A DNA stretch of 64,000 nucleotides from a bacterium. Its GTDB lineage: Bacteria > Myxococcota_A > UBA9160 > UBA4427. Of this stretch, positions 1 through 7,487 are shown piece after piece (position 1 is the first letter of the stretch; every line of letters begins with the position of its first letter). The notes under the pieces were generated by a model. It was not told the origin of the DNA and searched no databases. It saw only the letters and a program-made list of their open reading frames with translations. The position numbers were made by a program, and so were the translations under genes. Location of the stretch: the NCBI GenBank assembly GCA_024742285.1, contig JANSYR010000002.1, positions 62,001 through 126,000 on the forward strand, read 5' to 3'.

Positions 1-96
1 GAGTACGCACGCAGCGTACAGGCCGAGAGCTGGGTCGAGATGTTGTTCGACGATCGAGACGCCGTCCCGCATGTTCCGGAAGCTCCGCACGATTGA
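1..96 (+). CDS. 3' end of an unidentified gene (partial)
   Basis: Frame 1 is open from the window edge for 31 codons and stops with TGA at 94-96. The visible C-terminus ends in PHVPEAPHD. Too little is present to assign a family. It runs in the same direction as the small reading frame that follows. It could be chance, since a 31-codon open stretch is short. Confidence 0.3.
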   Translation, partial: EYARSVQAESWVEMLFDDRDAVPHVPEAPHD

Positions 97-133
97 TCCC
101 TAGCTGATCGGCGAGCTCTCCACGATTCGGAGC

Positions 134-322
134 ATGTCGATATACGACCCCTTCGCCCCTCTCAATCTACGGCAACTGGAAGAGGCTGAGCGCAAGGCGC
201 GCCGCGCACACCCGATCCTATGGTGCGTAGCCGAGGTGATCGTCTTCGTCCGAGATCAAGTGTCTTGGTGTAGGCACTGGAGGCAGCGCCGAGCGATCGG
301 CTACGACGGCCGGCCTCGCTGA
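134..322 (+). CDS. small hypothetical protein, 62 aa
   Basis: A 62-codon frame encodes a basic, Trp- and Arg-rich peptide with a central hydrophobic stretch (ILWCVAEVIVFV) that could be one membrane-associated helix. A GGAG lies only one base before the ATG, too close for a normal Shine-Dalgarno, so the start is doubtful. No family is recognised. It sits in the phage-like island between the partial gene at the edge and the convergent CoiA-like gene. Confidence 0.3.
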   Translation: MSIYDPFAPLNLRQLEEAERKARRAHPILWCVAEVIVFVRDQVSWCRHWRQRRAIGYDGRPR

Positions 323-355
323 TCTTCCCGGGTGCCTTGTGAGGCAGAAAGCGGC

Positions 356-1261
356 CTATCCCGCACCGTCCGCGCGCCGTTGGGACTCCTTAACCATCCG
401 AATCGCGCGTTTCAGGTTCTTTTCGCGACTCGCCCTGACGGCTTCTCGCTCCGCGGGATCTTGCAGGTCTCCGAGCGGTCGCCTTGGGGCGTCCGGGGTA
501 TCACTTGGTCCTCGCCAGTCGTAGAGTCCTTCAAGCTCAGCGATGTCTGCCTTGGCCTCTCGTTCGAAGGAGTCGATGAGCGGATCGGGGCCGATCTCGG
601 CGCTTGCGGAAGCGCTCCCATAGCGAGCAACGAACTCAGGCAGCGGGTACGGAGCGACGTGTGACCACTTCGCACCAGGGGGCCGATGAAGCCACCACAG
701 CATACGGTCCGAGCCATCGTCCGCCTTGTTGGACTCCTGGAAGCCGAAAAAGACCTCGACCTGGCTCTGGCCCCAGTCGCGTATCAACCGCTCGCCCTTG
801 GTGCGGATACGTCGCACTGAACCGTTCTCGGTAACCGGCTTGGTCTCTTCCCACCTACTAGGGAGAGCGGCCCTGTCGCCGTCGCGCCTCCAGCCGTTGA
901 CCACCCAGACGAGCGCCTCGTAGAAGGCCTCGCGTGAGCGGACTTCGGCGGGCTTGATGTAGGAGTACTGGAACTCCAGGACCTGCCCGAGAGGTGTCTT
1001 CATGTCCGCGATGTGGATCTCACCGTCGGGTGCTTCGTGTCGAATCTCCTGCCAGTCGGCCGGGAAACGGTCCTTCCAGGCACGATGCCACTCTGTCTCG
1101 GGCTCCCACCAGTGGTCGCAGTGCCGACGCCCCCTGTGCGCCCAGTGGTGCACTCTTTTCTCGCCGCATCGCGGAAGCATGGCCTGACCGCATCCGCGGC
1201 ATTCGCCGGGGAGCCCACGCTCGGCTTCGTGCCGTGCTCCGTTGACGAGGGCGAACCTCAT
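356..1261 (-). CDS. CoiA-like nuclease family protein
   Basis: The 301-residue protein opens with a zinc-ribbon-like element (C21-x2-C24, then H39 and H42 in HHWAH). This is followed by E55/E57 and H59, K63, D86 in HIAD and E96-x-Q98 in EFQYS. That order (CxxC, HxxH, E..H..K, D, ExQ, then R and Y in SREAFYEAL) matches the competence protein CoiA-like family, whose core is a PD-(D/E)XK-type nuclease fold. CoiA acts with incoming single-stranded DNA in Gram-positive competence, but many family members are phage- or island-borne and uncharacterised. The C-terminal third is charged and helical. The function here is inferred from motifs; its job in the island is unknown. Confidence 0.7.
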   Translation of the reverse strand: MRFALVNGARHEAERGLPGECRGCGQAMLPRCGEKRVHHWAHRGRRHCDHWWEPETEWHRAWKDRFPADWQEIRHEAPDGEIHIADMKTPLGQVLEFQYSYIKPAEVRSREAFYEALVWVVNGWRRDGDRAALPSRWEETKPVTENGSVRRIRTKGERLIRDWGQSQVEVFFGFQESNKADDGSDRMLWWLHRPPGAKWSHVAPYPLPEFVARYGSASASAEIGPDPLIDSFEREAKADIAELEGLYDWRGPSDTPDAPRRPLGDLQDPAEREAVRASREKNLKRAIRMVKESQRRADGAG

Positions 1262-1304
1262 GAAGCGCTCCTGTGCGGGGTAGGCGATACGGGACCATTG
1301 CTCG

Positions 1305-1922
1305 CTACCTGAGCGGGATGGGCTCCGGATGGTCGAAGTAGGTTACCTCGACATCGCCGGTGAGGTCCCCGATCAGGACCCACCGCGACTGATCGGGCTC
1401 GGTCGATCCGAATAGGTACACCTCGGCGAATGGCATGTCGGGAAGCTGCAAGGCGCCATAGTTGAGCGTGCCGACCCTATTGACGTGTACGGCGAGGATC
1501 GTTCTCTCTGTCCCTGAGTATCTGGTGGCAGCTGTTTCAAGGAGCGCCTGTAGGGTGATGCCGGGGTTTAGCTCGTCTGGCGGCAGCTCCTTAAGCTGCA
1601 CGGCTGCGAAGAGATCCCCATCATCGTGCTTCACCACGGTGACGAAATCATAGTCGTCATCCTCAACCGGCGCGTACCCGACCGTCAACCCGAGCCGCGA
1701 CGCGATGCCTAGCGTGAAGAAGGCGGCATCTCGGGCTTCGCGATGGACTGCCAGGCCGCGTGTTCTGAGGTTCGCGATGTCCCCAGGGACCTCTGAGAGA
1801 TCGAAGGCAAGCTGGACAGAGCGTAGCTTGCCGAGGACCACGGCTGGATCGTGATAGTCGTAGGCCGCCCAGCGCCTGAGTGTGATCTGTTCATTGACGT
1901 CTGTGCTCCGGCGGGCGGCCAT
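1305..1922 (-). CDS. hypothetical protein, 205 aa
   Basis: No family is recognised. The protein is soluble and mixed alpha/beta, without a signal peptide or membrane helix. A stretch around residues 88-112 (DYDFVTVV, then AAVQLKEL) has a D...QxK pattern that faintly recalls PD-(D/E)XK nucleases, which is weak evidence. It lies directly upstream of the CoiA-like gene on the same strand, with a gap of about 43 bases, so the two may be co-transcribed. The coding character is convincing (long open frame, no better overlapping frame). Confidence 0.55.
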   Translation of the reverse strand: MAARRSTDVNEQITLRRWAAYDYHDPAVVLGKLRSVQLAFDLSEVPGDIANLRTRGLAVHREARDAAFFTLGIASRLGLTVGYAPVEDDDYDFVTVVKHDDGDLFAAVQLKELPPDELNPGITLQALLETAATRYSGTERTILAVHVNRVGTLNYGALQLPDMPFAEVYLFGSTEPDQSRWVLIGDLTGDVEVTYFDHPEPIPLR

Positions 1923-2120
1923 GGTGTCCCCGTTTGTTCCGCTCTCAGTCCTTGGAGCAGGCCGCTACTCGTGAAGGCTTGCGGAGGTCTTTCCCTCCCT
2001 CGATACATGTAGCCCATGCTCGCCCGTGGGCATTTGAGCGAGCGCAGTCTACCCTCAGACAGTGACGCGGCTTGGAGGCAGTGGGCTGGGCGGGCGTCGC
2101 GCCTGCAACGAGGAGTAGCA

Positions 2121-2570
2121 ATGGGACTTCTACGAAGGATCTTTGGGGGCGCGAAAGAAGGGGCAAGACCTCCTGCCGAGATGGACGCCGAATTTGCTCA
2201 GAGAGTCGTGAACGACTTTGGTGCGGCCCTAGGCGATCGCAGTGGGGGCGCTGGAGGGGTCTCGGACACCCGCGAACTGCCTCACTCGAAGGAGACGATC
2301 AAGGCAGCCCTGATCTTCGCTCTCCGCTTCGCGAATGACCCGGTGTCTCGGGATCAGCTGAAGGCGGGATATGTCAGCCTCGCTGACTGGCAGGACGGAG
2401 TTGGCGATTCGGCTGGTGGGCTGAACCTCTCCCGGGCAGACCTCGACCGTGACCCCGTGGAACTAGCCAAGATGCTCCAGTCTCAGGCGATGCCGTCGCA
2501 AGAGTTGAGTGATCGAGTCGAAGCTGAGTCCCTCGCTCTCCAGGCCGAGCTGCGCCGGCTCGGCTACTGA
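2121..2570 (+). CDS. hypothetical protein, 149 aa
   Basis: The ATG at 2121 is chosen because AGGAG lies five bases upstream (2111-2115). An in-frame ATG at 2016 has no such site. The product starts MGLLRRIFGG, an N-terminus typical of small cytosolic proteins that touch the membrane surface, and is otherwise soluble and helical with a conserved-looking core (SKETIKAALIFALRF). No domain is recognised. It diverges from the hypothetical gene ending at 1922 and converges on the virion-protein gene, so it is a stand-alone unit within the island. Confidence 0.55.
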   Translation: MGLLRRIFGGAKEGARPPAEMDAEFAQRVVNDFGAALGDRSGGAGGVSDTRELPHSKETIKAALIFALRFANDPVSRDQLKAGYVSLADWQDGVGDSAGGLNLSRADLDRDPVELAKMLQSQAMPSQELSDRVEAESLALQAELRRLGY

Positions 2571-2658
2571 TCCGATGTCTGCACACACTCCCACGGCCTT
2601 GCTGCTTCCCTCATGGGCTCGATGAGGCAGGGCATAGGGCTTGCCTCCCGTTGTGCCA

Positions 2659-3168
2659 CTAGTCCTTGCGGTCCCTGGCCGAGACGGCATTGAGGTTGCC
2701 GAGGCCCTGCGAGATCCCACGTAGGCCCCCTTCGGTGGCGGCGATGCCAGCCCCCGGCCCCGGGTTGATGGCAGAGATGGAGCGGGCGGTGGCGGCATTC
2801 GCGCCCTGCGCCTCAAGCGCTAACTGCTCTTGGACCGCGTCTTCGTTCCGGTCGACGGCAGCGATGCCCGCGAGTTCTCGGCGCCTAATGTCTCGAGCGA
2901 GTGCCTTCACGGTTCTGCCACCGATACCGGCCTCGCCGGTGGCCACCTGGTTCACGCTCTGGGCGCGTTGAGCTGCGTCCCGGACTTCCTGCTTCTTCAG
3001 TCCGGCAGCACGAGCCTCCTGGATCTGTCGCTTGCGGATGGTGTTCTGCTGAATACGTCCGGAGCGGAGAGCAGAAGAAGCAGACCGGCTGGCCATCTTC
3101 TCCTGGGTCTTGGCAGACTCGGCGGCAAAGGTGGCGCCCAGTACGGCCATGGTCACGGGTTCACACAT
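2659..3168 (-). CDS. T7 gp14-like internal virion protein
   Basis: The 169-residue product begins MCEPVTMAVLGATFA, the signature N-terminus of internal virion (core) proteins of T7-like podoviruses. A long helical Gln/Ala/Arg-rich body follows. The central stretch ATGEAGIGGRTVKAL resembles the small-residue segment found in this family near GxxGxSV. gp14-type proteins are ejected with the genome and form part of the channel across the outer membrane. The start at 3168 has AGAGG seven bases upstream; a longer frame reaching 3372 has no support. It overlaps the end of the decayed GNAT-like frame by a few bases, which is typical phage gene packing. It is a strong indicator that the island is phage-derived. 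Confidence 0.75.
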   Translation of the reverse strand: MCEPVTMAVLGATFAAESAKTQEKMASRSASSALRSGRIQQNTIRKRQIQEARAAGLKKQEVRDAAQRAQSVNQVATGEAGIGGRTVKALARDIRRRELAGIAAVDRNEDAVQEQLALEAQGANAATARSISAINPGPGAGIAATEGGLRGISQGLGNLNAVSARDRKD

Positions 3169-3520
3169 ATAGGTACCTCTCGTATTGGATGAAGGGATGT
3201 TCCCCGACTCCGTAGTGGGGGTGGAGCGCGGTGAACGTGAAGCCGAGCCGGCTGAGTCACTGGGCGGCCGCGACGTTTCGGCGTTTGCGGTGGGCCACAC
3301 GGTCAGTGGGAAAACGGAAGACGTTCGGACGATCGGTCGAGACTCGGAAGTTGGGAGGGTCGAGGCAACCACGTTCGACCGCTTGGTACGTTCCGCGGAA
3401 AGACGGTTGCTCGGTCTCCGCGAGCGTCTGGGGGATCGCTATACGAATCTGACAGGCGAGTCTCTGGCCGACCGAGTGTTCGACGAAGACGGCCAAGGTC
3501 AGCTCGTCGAGGCGCGCTAG
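3161..3520 (-). pseudogene. decayed GNAT-like (gp13-position) phage gene
   Basis: On the minus strand one frame runs from about 3520 to a TGA at 3257-3259. It then continues open for 31 codons to a second TGA at 3161-3163, overlapping the gp14-like start. The codons after the internal TGA read LSRLGFTFTALHP and end GEHPFIQYERYLYV. This is very like the C-terminus of GNAT-like phage proteins, where a Trp precedes LxxLGF and PFxxFE ends the domain. A TGG-to-TGA change at the Trp explains the internal stop. The part before residue -10 does not look like a GNAT domain, so a frameshift is also likely. In T7-like phages gp13 lies just before gp14. Confidence 0.5.
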
Positions 3521-3549
3521 CTAGCGGGACTCGGGGCGTCGTGCATTCC

Positions 3550-3927
3550 TTAGCGCTTCGAGTCCATGCCGTTTGCGACGTACACCGCCGCGACGAACGC
3601 CCCAGCTGTGACCGCCACGGCCCAGTTGCCGCCCCACTCGGCATCAAGCACCAGCTGCGTAGGAATCAGCCACACCGCTAGGAAGATCGCAGCGGACTTC
3701 AACTGGTAGGCGGCGCCTCGTTGCGGGCCGTGCGGGCCAACGTCCTGAGGATGCTCGGTGGGGCTCGCCGAGCTGTTCGTGACGGGACGATCCGGCCGGT
3801 TCATGGGGCCTCCACAAGACGTGCATGAGTTTGCGGAGGGCTGGTTGCGTCTGCCGCACTGTTGGCAGAATCGAAGTCCGGTCTCGGGGGAGTGGTCAAC
3901 GGGCGTCATTGGGCACTCGTAGTCCAT
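3550..3927 (-). CDS. small zinc-ribbon membrane protein, 125 aa
   Basis: Starting at the ATG at 3927, the product has two CxxC pairs about 13 residues apart (FCQQCGRR then SCTSCGG), a zinc ribbon. A low-complexity linker and two hydrophobic segments follow near the C-terminus (AAIFLAVWLIPTQLV and VAVTAGAFVAAVYVA). Zinc-ribbon plus two-helix proteins of this size are common and mostly uncharacterised. The Shine-Dalgarno is weak, so the start could also lie at the Met six codons further in. It is on the same strand as its island neighbours. Confidence 0.55.
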   Translation of the reverse strand: MDYECPMTPVDHSPETGLRFCQQCGRRNQPSANSCTSCGGPMNRPDRPVTNSSASPTEHPQDVGPHGPQRGAAYQLKSAAIFLAVWLIPTQLVLDAEWGGNWAVAVTAGAFVAAVYVANGMDSKR

Positions 3928-3989
3928 CTGCAAGGATTCAGTGGAGATCGAGCCCCGCGCTAGGCGGAGCGTCGATCGGTTCGGGAGAG

Positions 3990-4205
3990 CTAGCCCGCGT
4001 ACAGTACTACCTCCCACGTCCCCCAGTGAACCCCCGAGCTGCGTCCTTCCTTCATCCAGGACAGCTCTCCTACGGGCCGATCGAGCCAGCGATTCAGCTC
4101 CAGGCGACGCTCGCCGGGGAGTCGTATGTCCAGCCGACACCCGTTGCCGCTGGTCGGGTTGACGTAGACGTAGGCCTCAATCTTCTTGCGCATCTGTTCA
4201 ACCAT
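3990..4205 (-). CDS. small hypothetical protein, 71 aa
   Basis: Two ATGs lie three bases apart (4211 and 4205). The second is preferred because AGAGGA sits at a normal distance before it. The product MVEQMRKKIEAYVYVNP... contains NPTSGNGCRLDIRL and ends WEVVLYAG, looking like a compact beta-rich domain. No family is recognised. It is the last gene before the tRNA fragment, so it is the outermost gene of the island. Confidence 0.45.
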   Translation of the reverse strand: MVEQMRKKIEAYVYVNPTSGNGCRLDIRLPGERRLELNRWLDRPVGELSWMKEGRSSGVHWGTWEVVLYAG

Positions 4206-4395
4206 GGTCATTCCTCTCTACACTGTCTCGTGCTTGCCGCTCACCATCGGGAACCACCCGGAACTGTCTCGGTGATCGACACTCTTCTGTGTGTGGGGAG
4301 ATTCGTGGGGACTTGGCTGTCCTTTGGTGTATCTGCCTGTCTTCTGAACTACGAAGAATCAGGCACTTAGCCACCCTGTAGACCCTCTGCTCTCC

Positions 4396-4440
4396 TTTAC
4401 ACCGAGGGGGTCCGGGGTTCGAGTCCCTGCGCGCCCACCA
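4396..4440 (+). pseudogene. 3' fragment of tRNA-Val(UAC), probable attachment site
   Basis: From the anticodon loop onward the sequence is a normal tRNA: loop TTTACAC (anticodon UAC), the 39-43 arm, variable GGGTC, T arm with TTCGAGT loop and paired five-base stem, acceptor strand CGCGCCC, A73 and CCA. The expected 5' half (GGGCGCG plus D arm) is absent. Upstream sequence does not fold into it, and position 31 mismatches position 39. The break therefore falls at about the anticodon stem. This is what remains on one side when an element integrates in a tRNA; the restored full tRNA should lie beyond the left edge of the window. Confidence 0.75.
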
Positions 4441-4448
4441 ATTGTGTC

Positions 4449-4506
4449 GGCGCTGCGCGCCTCTCGAAAGCCCGCTTCTTGCGGGCTTTCTTGCGCTGAG
4501 GGCTCG
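4449..4506 (+). repeat. extragenic hairpin repeat, copy 1 (after tRNA-Val fragment)
   Basis: The copy has a conserved left arm GCGCTGCGCGCCTCTCGA, an inner stem AAGCCCGC/GCGGGCTT and a right arm TTGCGCTGAGGGCTCG. The same arms occur at 31504, 63303 and 63377 around different inner stems. It probably also acts as the tRNA terminator. Confidence 0.8.
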
Positions 4507-4610
4507 GGTTCGGGACGGACTGCGTGGCTCTCGACTTGCGCTGAGGGCTCGGGTTCGGGACGGACTGCGTGGCTCTCGACTTGCGCTGGGGGCTCGGGGT
4601 CGGGAGGGCG
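4491..4610 (+). repeat. 45-bp tandem repeat, 2.6 copies
   Basis: Two perfect 45-base units (4491-4535 and 4536-4580) are followed by a diverged partial third (4581-4610). Each unit starts with the right arm of the hairpin repeat (TTGCGCTGAGGGCTCGG), so the array looks like amplification of that arm. There are no spacers, so it is not a CRISPR. The rest of the 4441-4885 gap holds the dyads listed below and no gene. Confidence 0.85.
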
Positions 4611-4716
4611 CTTTCGTTCTGCGCTGAGGTCTCCGTTGCGGGGCAGTGCCTCGAGTGGGGCCCGTCGACCTCGTCGGGGGCGGGCGTTGCCGGGTTCGCG
4701 ATCGCTTCGCGCGATC

Positions 4717-4740
4717 GGCGTGTGAAGGGCTTCACACGCC
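4717..4740. promoter_or_regulatory. inverted repeat containing GTGAA-N4-TTCAC
   Basis: A perfect 10-base stem (GGCGTGTGAA / TTCACACGCC) with a four-base spacer lies about 150 bases before the beta-helix gene. It could be an operator or an RNA hairpin. A second GTGAA-N4-TTCAC lies at 4781, and a third at 20316 before another PEP-CTERM gene. Confidence 0.45.
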
Positions 4741-4780
4741 GGGATTCATATCGGTCCTTTTCGTGAGAATCGACGCCCGT

Positions 4781-4794
4781 GTGAACCCGTTCAC
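4781..4794. promoter_or_regulatory. inverted repeat GTGAA-N4-TTCAC, second copy
   Basis: GTGAAC-CC-GTTCAC is the same half-site pair as at 4722-4735, centred 59 bases further on. Two like-spaced dyads on one side of a gene suggest an operator rather than a terminator. The regulator is unknown. Confidence 0.4.
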
Positions 4795-4885
4795 CGAGTC
4801 GCCCCGCCATCCGCCGTTCAATGTCCCTGTCGACGGAGTGGTCGACGTTCAATCGAACGCCTTCGAACGAAGGAGGGACACGAAC

Positions 4886-7351
4886 ATGGACCGAAGGAAT
4901 CGAAACGACGCGTGGACGCGACTTCGGCAGCAGGTCGGTCTGCTGCTCGCGCTTCTCGTATTGGCGCCGCTCTCCGCGGGAGCGGCCATCTTTTCCGTGA
5001 ACACGACCGACGACGACGCCGACGCCAACGCGGGCGACGGCTTCTGCTCGACGGGGACGCTGATCGTGCCGGTCGGCGGCGGACTCGCCTGGGAGTGCAC
5101 GCTTCGGGCTGCGATCGAGGAGGCCAACGCGAGCGCCGGATTCGACGAGATCCGCTTCACGGACAACCTCCCGACCGTCGCGGGGATCGTCGAGATCATC
5201 CCGGCCACGCAGCTCCCCTGGATCTACGACCCGGTCCGGATCGACGGCTACAGCCATCCCGACTACGACGGCTCGAGCCCGACTGCGCGACCGGTCATCA
5301 ACCTGCTCGGCAGCAGCGTCGCGACGGCGAGCGTCGCCGGTCTGACGCTCCTTCCGGGCGCGGACGGCTCCCAGATCCAGGGCCTCGCGATCGCCGAGTG
5401 GACGGGCGCAGGGATCCTGATCTCGCCCTTCTTCAGCCCCGCCCCGGGCAACATCCGGATCGAGGGCAACCACATCGGCGTCTGGCGCGGCGTCTTCTAC
5501 CGGGGCAATGACGGGGACGGGATCCACGTCGTCGGTTCGAACGGCAACACGATCGGAACGAACTGCACTGCGTTCGTGGGCTGCCCGGGACGCGGCAACC
5601 TGATCGCGACCAACGGTCGCCACGGCGTCTTCCTCGACGGGACGAGCTCGAGCAACACCGTCGCGGGCAACTTCATCGGCACCGACCGCTACGGCAACTC
5701 GACGTTCGTGCCCTTCGGCGGCTCGACGCCGAACGCGGAGTGGGGCGTGTTCGTCGGCCCCGATGCGGACGACAACGTGATCGGTGACTACGGCGGGATC
5801 TTCGTGCCGCCGAGCAACTCCACCGGGGTCGCCTCGGGCAACGTCATCTCGGGCAACCAGAGCGGTGGTGTCCGGATCGAGGGGGAGTTCAACCGGGTCT
5901 TCGCGAACCGGATCGGCACCAACGACGCCGGGACCGGCGCGCTCGCCAACCAGGGCCCCGGTGTGGTCGTCTTCGGCGACGACACGACGATCGGCAACGT
6001 CGGCCTCGGCAGCAACGTCATCTCCGGCAACACCTCGACGGGCGTCGTCTTCGAGACGCCGAGCGGCTTCACCCCGGTTCGCGTCCGCGTCCAGGGCAAC
6101 CGCATCGGCGTCGACGCGACCGGCAGCAGCCCGCTCGGCAACGGCGGCTCGGGGATCTCGCTGTGGGGCAACGATCACGAGATCCTCGACAACGTGATCG
6201 GCGGCAACGCGTTCGTCGGCATCAGCGACAGCAGCTACTCGAACGAGACCCTTCGCAACTACATCGGCACGAACGCCTCCGGCGCCGACCTCGGCAACAC
6301 GCTCTCGGGGATCTCGCTCTCCGGCGGCAACGTGCAGATCGGTACGGCCGGCAACGGCAACGTGATCGGCTTCAACGATCGCGGAATCACGATCGGAGGC
6401 TCGAGCTACGACATCACCGTCCAGGGCAACTGGATCGGCACCAACGCTTCCGGCGCCGATCTCGGCAACGTCAACGAGGGCATCTACGCGAGTGGCGCCG
6501 AGTACGTGATCGGCGGCTCCGGCGGGACGAGCAACGGCCTCGGCAACGTGATCGGTCACAACGGCGGCGTCGGGATCGAGGCCCGCGGCTTCGTGCCGAC
6601 GATCCAGGGCAACTGGGTCGGCACCAACGCTTCGGGCGACGACCTCGGGAACAGCTTCGAGGGCATCTACGCGGAGCCCAGCTCCGGCGGTCCCCCGAGC
6701 TCGATCGGTGCGTACGCCTCGGATGGCGACGCGACGGTCGCGGCCAAGGGCAACGTGATCGCCCACAACGCGCTCGAGGGCCTGGTGCTCGACGGCGTGC
6801 AGGACGTCGCGTTGCGCGGCAACCGGATGTGGAACAACGGCGGGATCGCGCTCGACCTCGGAGACAACTTCGAGACCGACAACGATCCCTCGGACTTCGA
6901 CGGCGGCGCCAACAACCTGCAGAACTTCCCCGAGATCGACACGGTCCACACCTACTGGAACGACGTGTCAGGAGCCCTGCACGTCCGCTACCGCGTGGAC
7001 GCGCTTCCGGCTGCGGGCGTGCAGTACCCGCTCTCGGTGGACTTCTACCTCCACGACCCGTGGCTCTCGCCCGGCGACCAGGCGCGCGCCTTCGTCGCGA
7101 GCGACACGTACGTGGCCGCGGAGGCGGGCAACTTCAAGGACGTCGTCCTGTTGCCGATGCCCGGTTCGATCGCGCCCAACGTGCACGGCTTCGAGTTCGG
7201 AGGTCTGCGGGCCACCGCGACCGATGCCGACGGCAACACGAGCGAGCTCTCGCGAGAGAACATCCCGGTTCCCGAGCCGGGCATGCCTCTGCTGCTCGCG
7301 GCCGGCGGAGCGGGCTTCGCTCTCCTCGGTCGGCGAGGGCGCCGCGCCTAG
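4886..7351 (+). CDS. secreted CSLREA/right-handed beta-helix protein with PEP-CTERM tail
   Basis: The ATG at 4886 has AGGAGG nine bases upstream; the longer frame from 4646 lacks a site. The 821-residue product has a signal peptide (hydrophobic LLLALLVLAPLSAGAA). It then has the CSLREA-type N-terminal element (FSVNTTDDD..., GDGFC, ECTLRAAIEEANA). A long series of beta-helix coils follows, each carrying GN.I.G or GTNASGADLGN. A beta-sandwich-like region of about 150 residues and the tail VPEPGMPLLLAAGGAGFALLGRRGRRA-type complete it: PEP motif, membrane helix, Arg cluster. The tail directs exosortase processing, so the protein is expected on the cell surface or in matrix. Beta-helices of this kind often bind or cut polysaccharide, but no catalytic residues are identifiable. 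A strong hairpin follows the gene. Confidence 0.85.
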   Translation: MDRRNRNDAWTRLRQQVGLLLALLVLAPLSAGAAIFSVNTTDDDADANAGDGFCSTGTLIVPVGGGLAWECTLRAAIEEANASAGFDEIRFTDNLPTVAGIVEIIPATQLPWIYDPVRIDGYSHPDYDGSSPTARPVINLLGSSVATASVAGLTLLPGADGSQIQGLAIAEWTGAGILISPFFSPAPGNIRIEGNHIGVWRGVFYRGNDGDGIHVVGSNGNTIGTNCTAFVGCPGRGNLIATNGRHGVFLDGTSSSNTVAGNFIGTDRYGNSTFVPFGGSTPNAEWGVFVGPDADDNVIGDYGGIFVPPSNSTGVASGNVISGNQSGGVRIEGEFNRVFANRIGTNDAGTGALANQGPGVVVFGDDTTIGNVGLGSNVISGNTSTGVVFETPSGFTPVRVRVQGNRIGVDATGSSPLGNGGSGISLWGNDHEILDNVIGGNAFVGISDSSYSNETLRNYIGTNASGADLGNTLSGISLSGGNVQIGTAGNGNVIGFNDRGITIGGSSYDITVQGNWIGTNASGADLGNVNEGIYASGAEYVIGGSGGTSNGLGNVIGHNGGVGIEARGFVPTIQGNWVGTNASGDDLGNSFEGIYAEPSSGGPPSSIGAYASDGDATVAAKGNVIAHNALEGLVLDGVQDVALRGNRMWNNGGIALDLGDNFETDNDPSDFDGGANNLQNFPEIDTVHTYWNDVSGALHVRYRVDALPAAGVQYPLSVDFYLHDPWLSPGDQARAFVASDTYVAAEAGNFKDVVLLPMPGSIAPNVHGFEFGGLRATATDADGNTSELSRENIPVPEPGMPLLLAAGGAGFALLGRRGRRA

Positions 7352-7395
7352 CGCATCAGGGAAGCGCTCGACGCGCATCGCGGTCGCGCCCTCCT

Positions 7396-7425
7396 GCGCC
7401 CGTCCGGCCTCCGCCGGGCGGGCGC
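7396..7425 (+). terminator. hairpin terminator after the beta-helix gene
   Basis: A 13-base-pair GC stem (GCGCCCGTCCGGC / GCCGGGCGGGCGC) with loop CTCC starts 45 bases after the stop codon. No U-run follows, so termination efficiency is uncertain. Confidence 0.5.
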
Positions 7426-7487
7426 AGCTGCGTTCGGGGCCCCGCGCGGGCTCGCGGAGCTAGACTCCCGCGAGCCCCGGAGATCCG

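Larger units (their letters stand above)
1..4440. mobile_element. right end of an integrated phage-like island
   Basis: The segment holds a T7 gp14-type virion protein, a decayed GNAT-like gene next to it, a CoiA-like nuclease and small orphan genes. Its codon use is visibly less G/C-biased than that of the genes after 4.9 kb. It ends at a tRNA-Val 3' fragment (4396-4440), the usual product of integrase-mediated insertion into a tRNA. No integrase or second attachment site lies inside the window, so the left boundary is outside. That this is a prophage remnant is inferred from gene content; only the right end is visible. Confidence 0.65.

Noticed and set aside
3185-3520. 111-codon plus-strand frame in the island
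   Set aside because: It overlaps the minus-strand GNAT-like remnant, has no ribosome site and no recognisable product. The minus strand fits the neighbouring phage genes better.
4491-4610. Possible CRISPR array
   Set aside because: Units are contiguous with no unique spacers, and no cas gene is present. The same applies to the 26-bp array at 59674.
4397-6949. 850-codon open frame on the minus strand
   Set aside because: It is antisense to the beta-helix gene. Its Val/Asp/Arg-rich low-complexity product is what the reverse of repeated GC-rich codons gives, and no family is recognisable.
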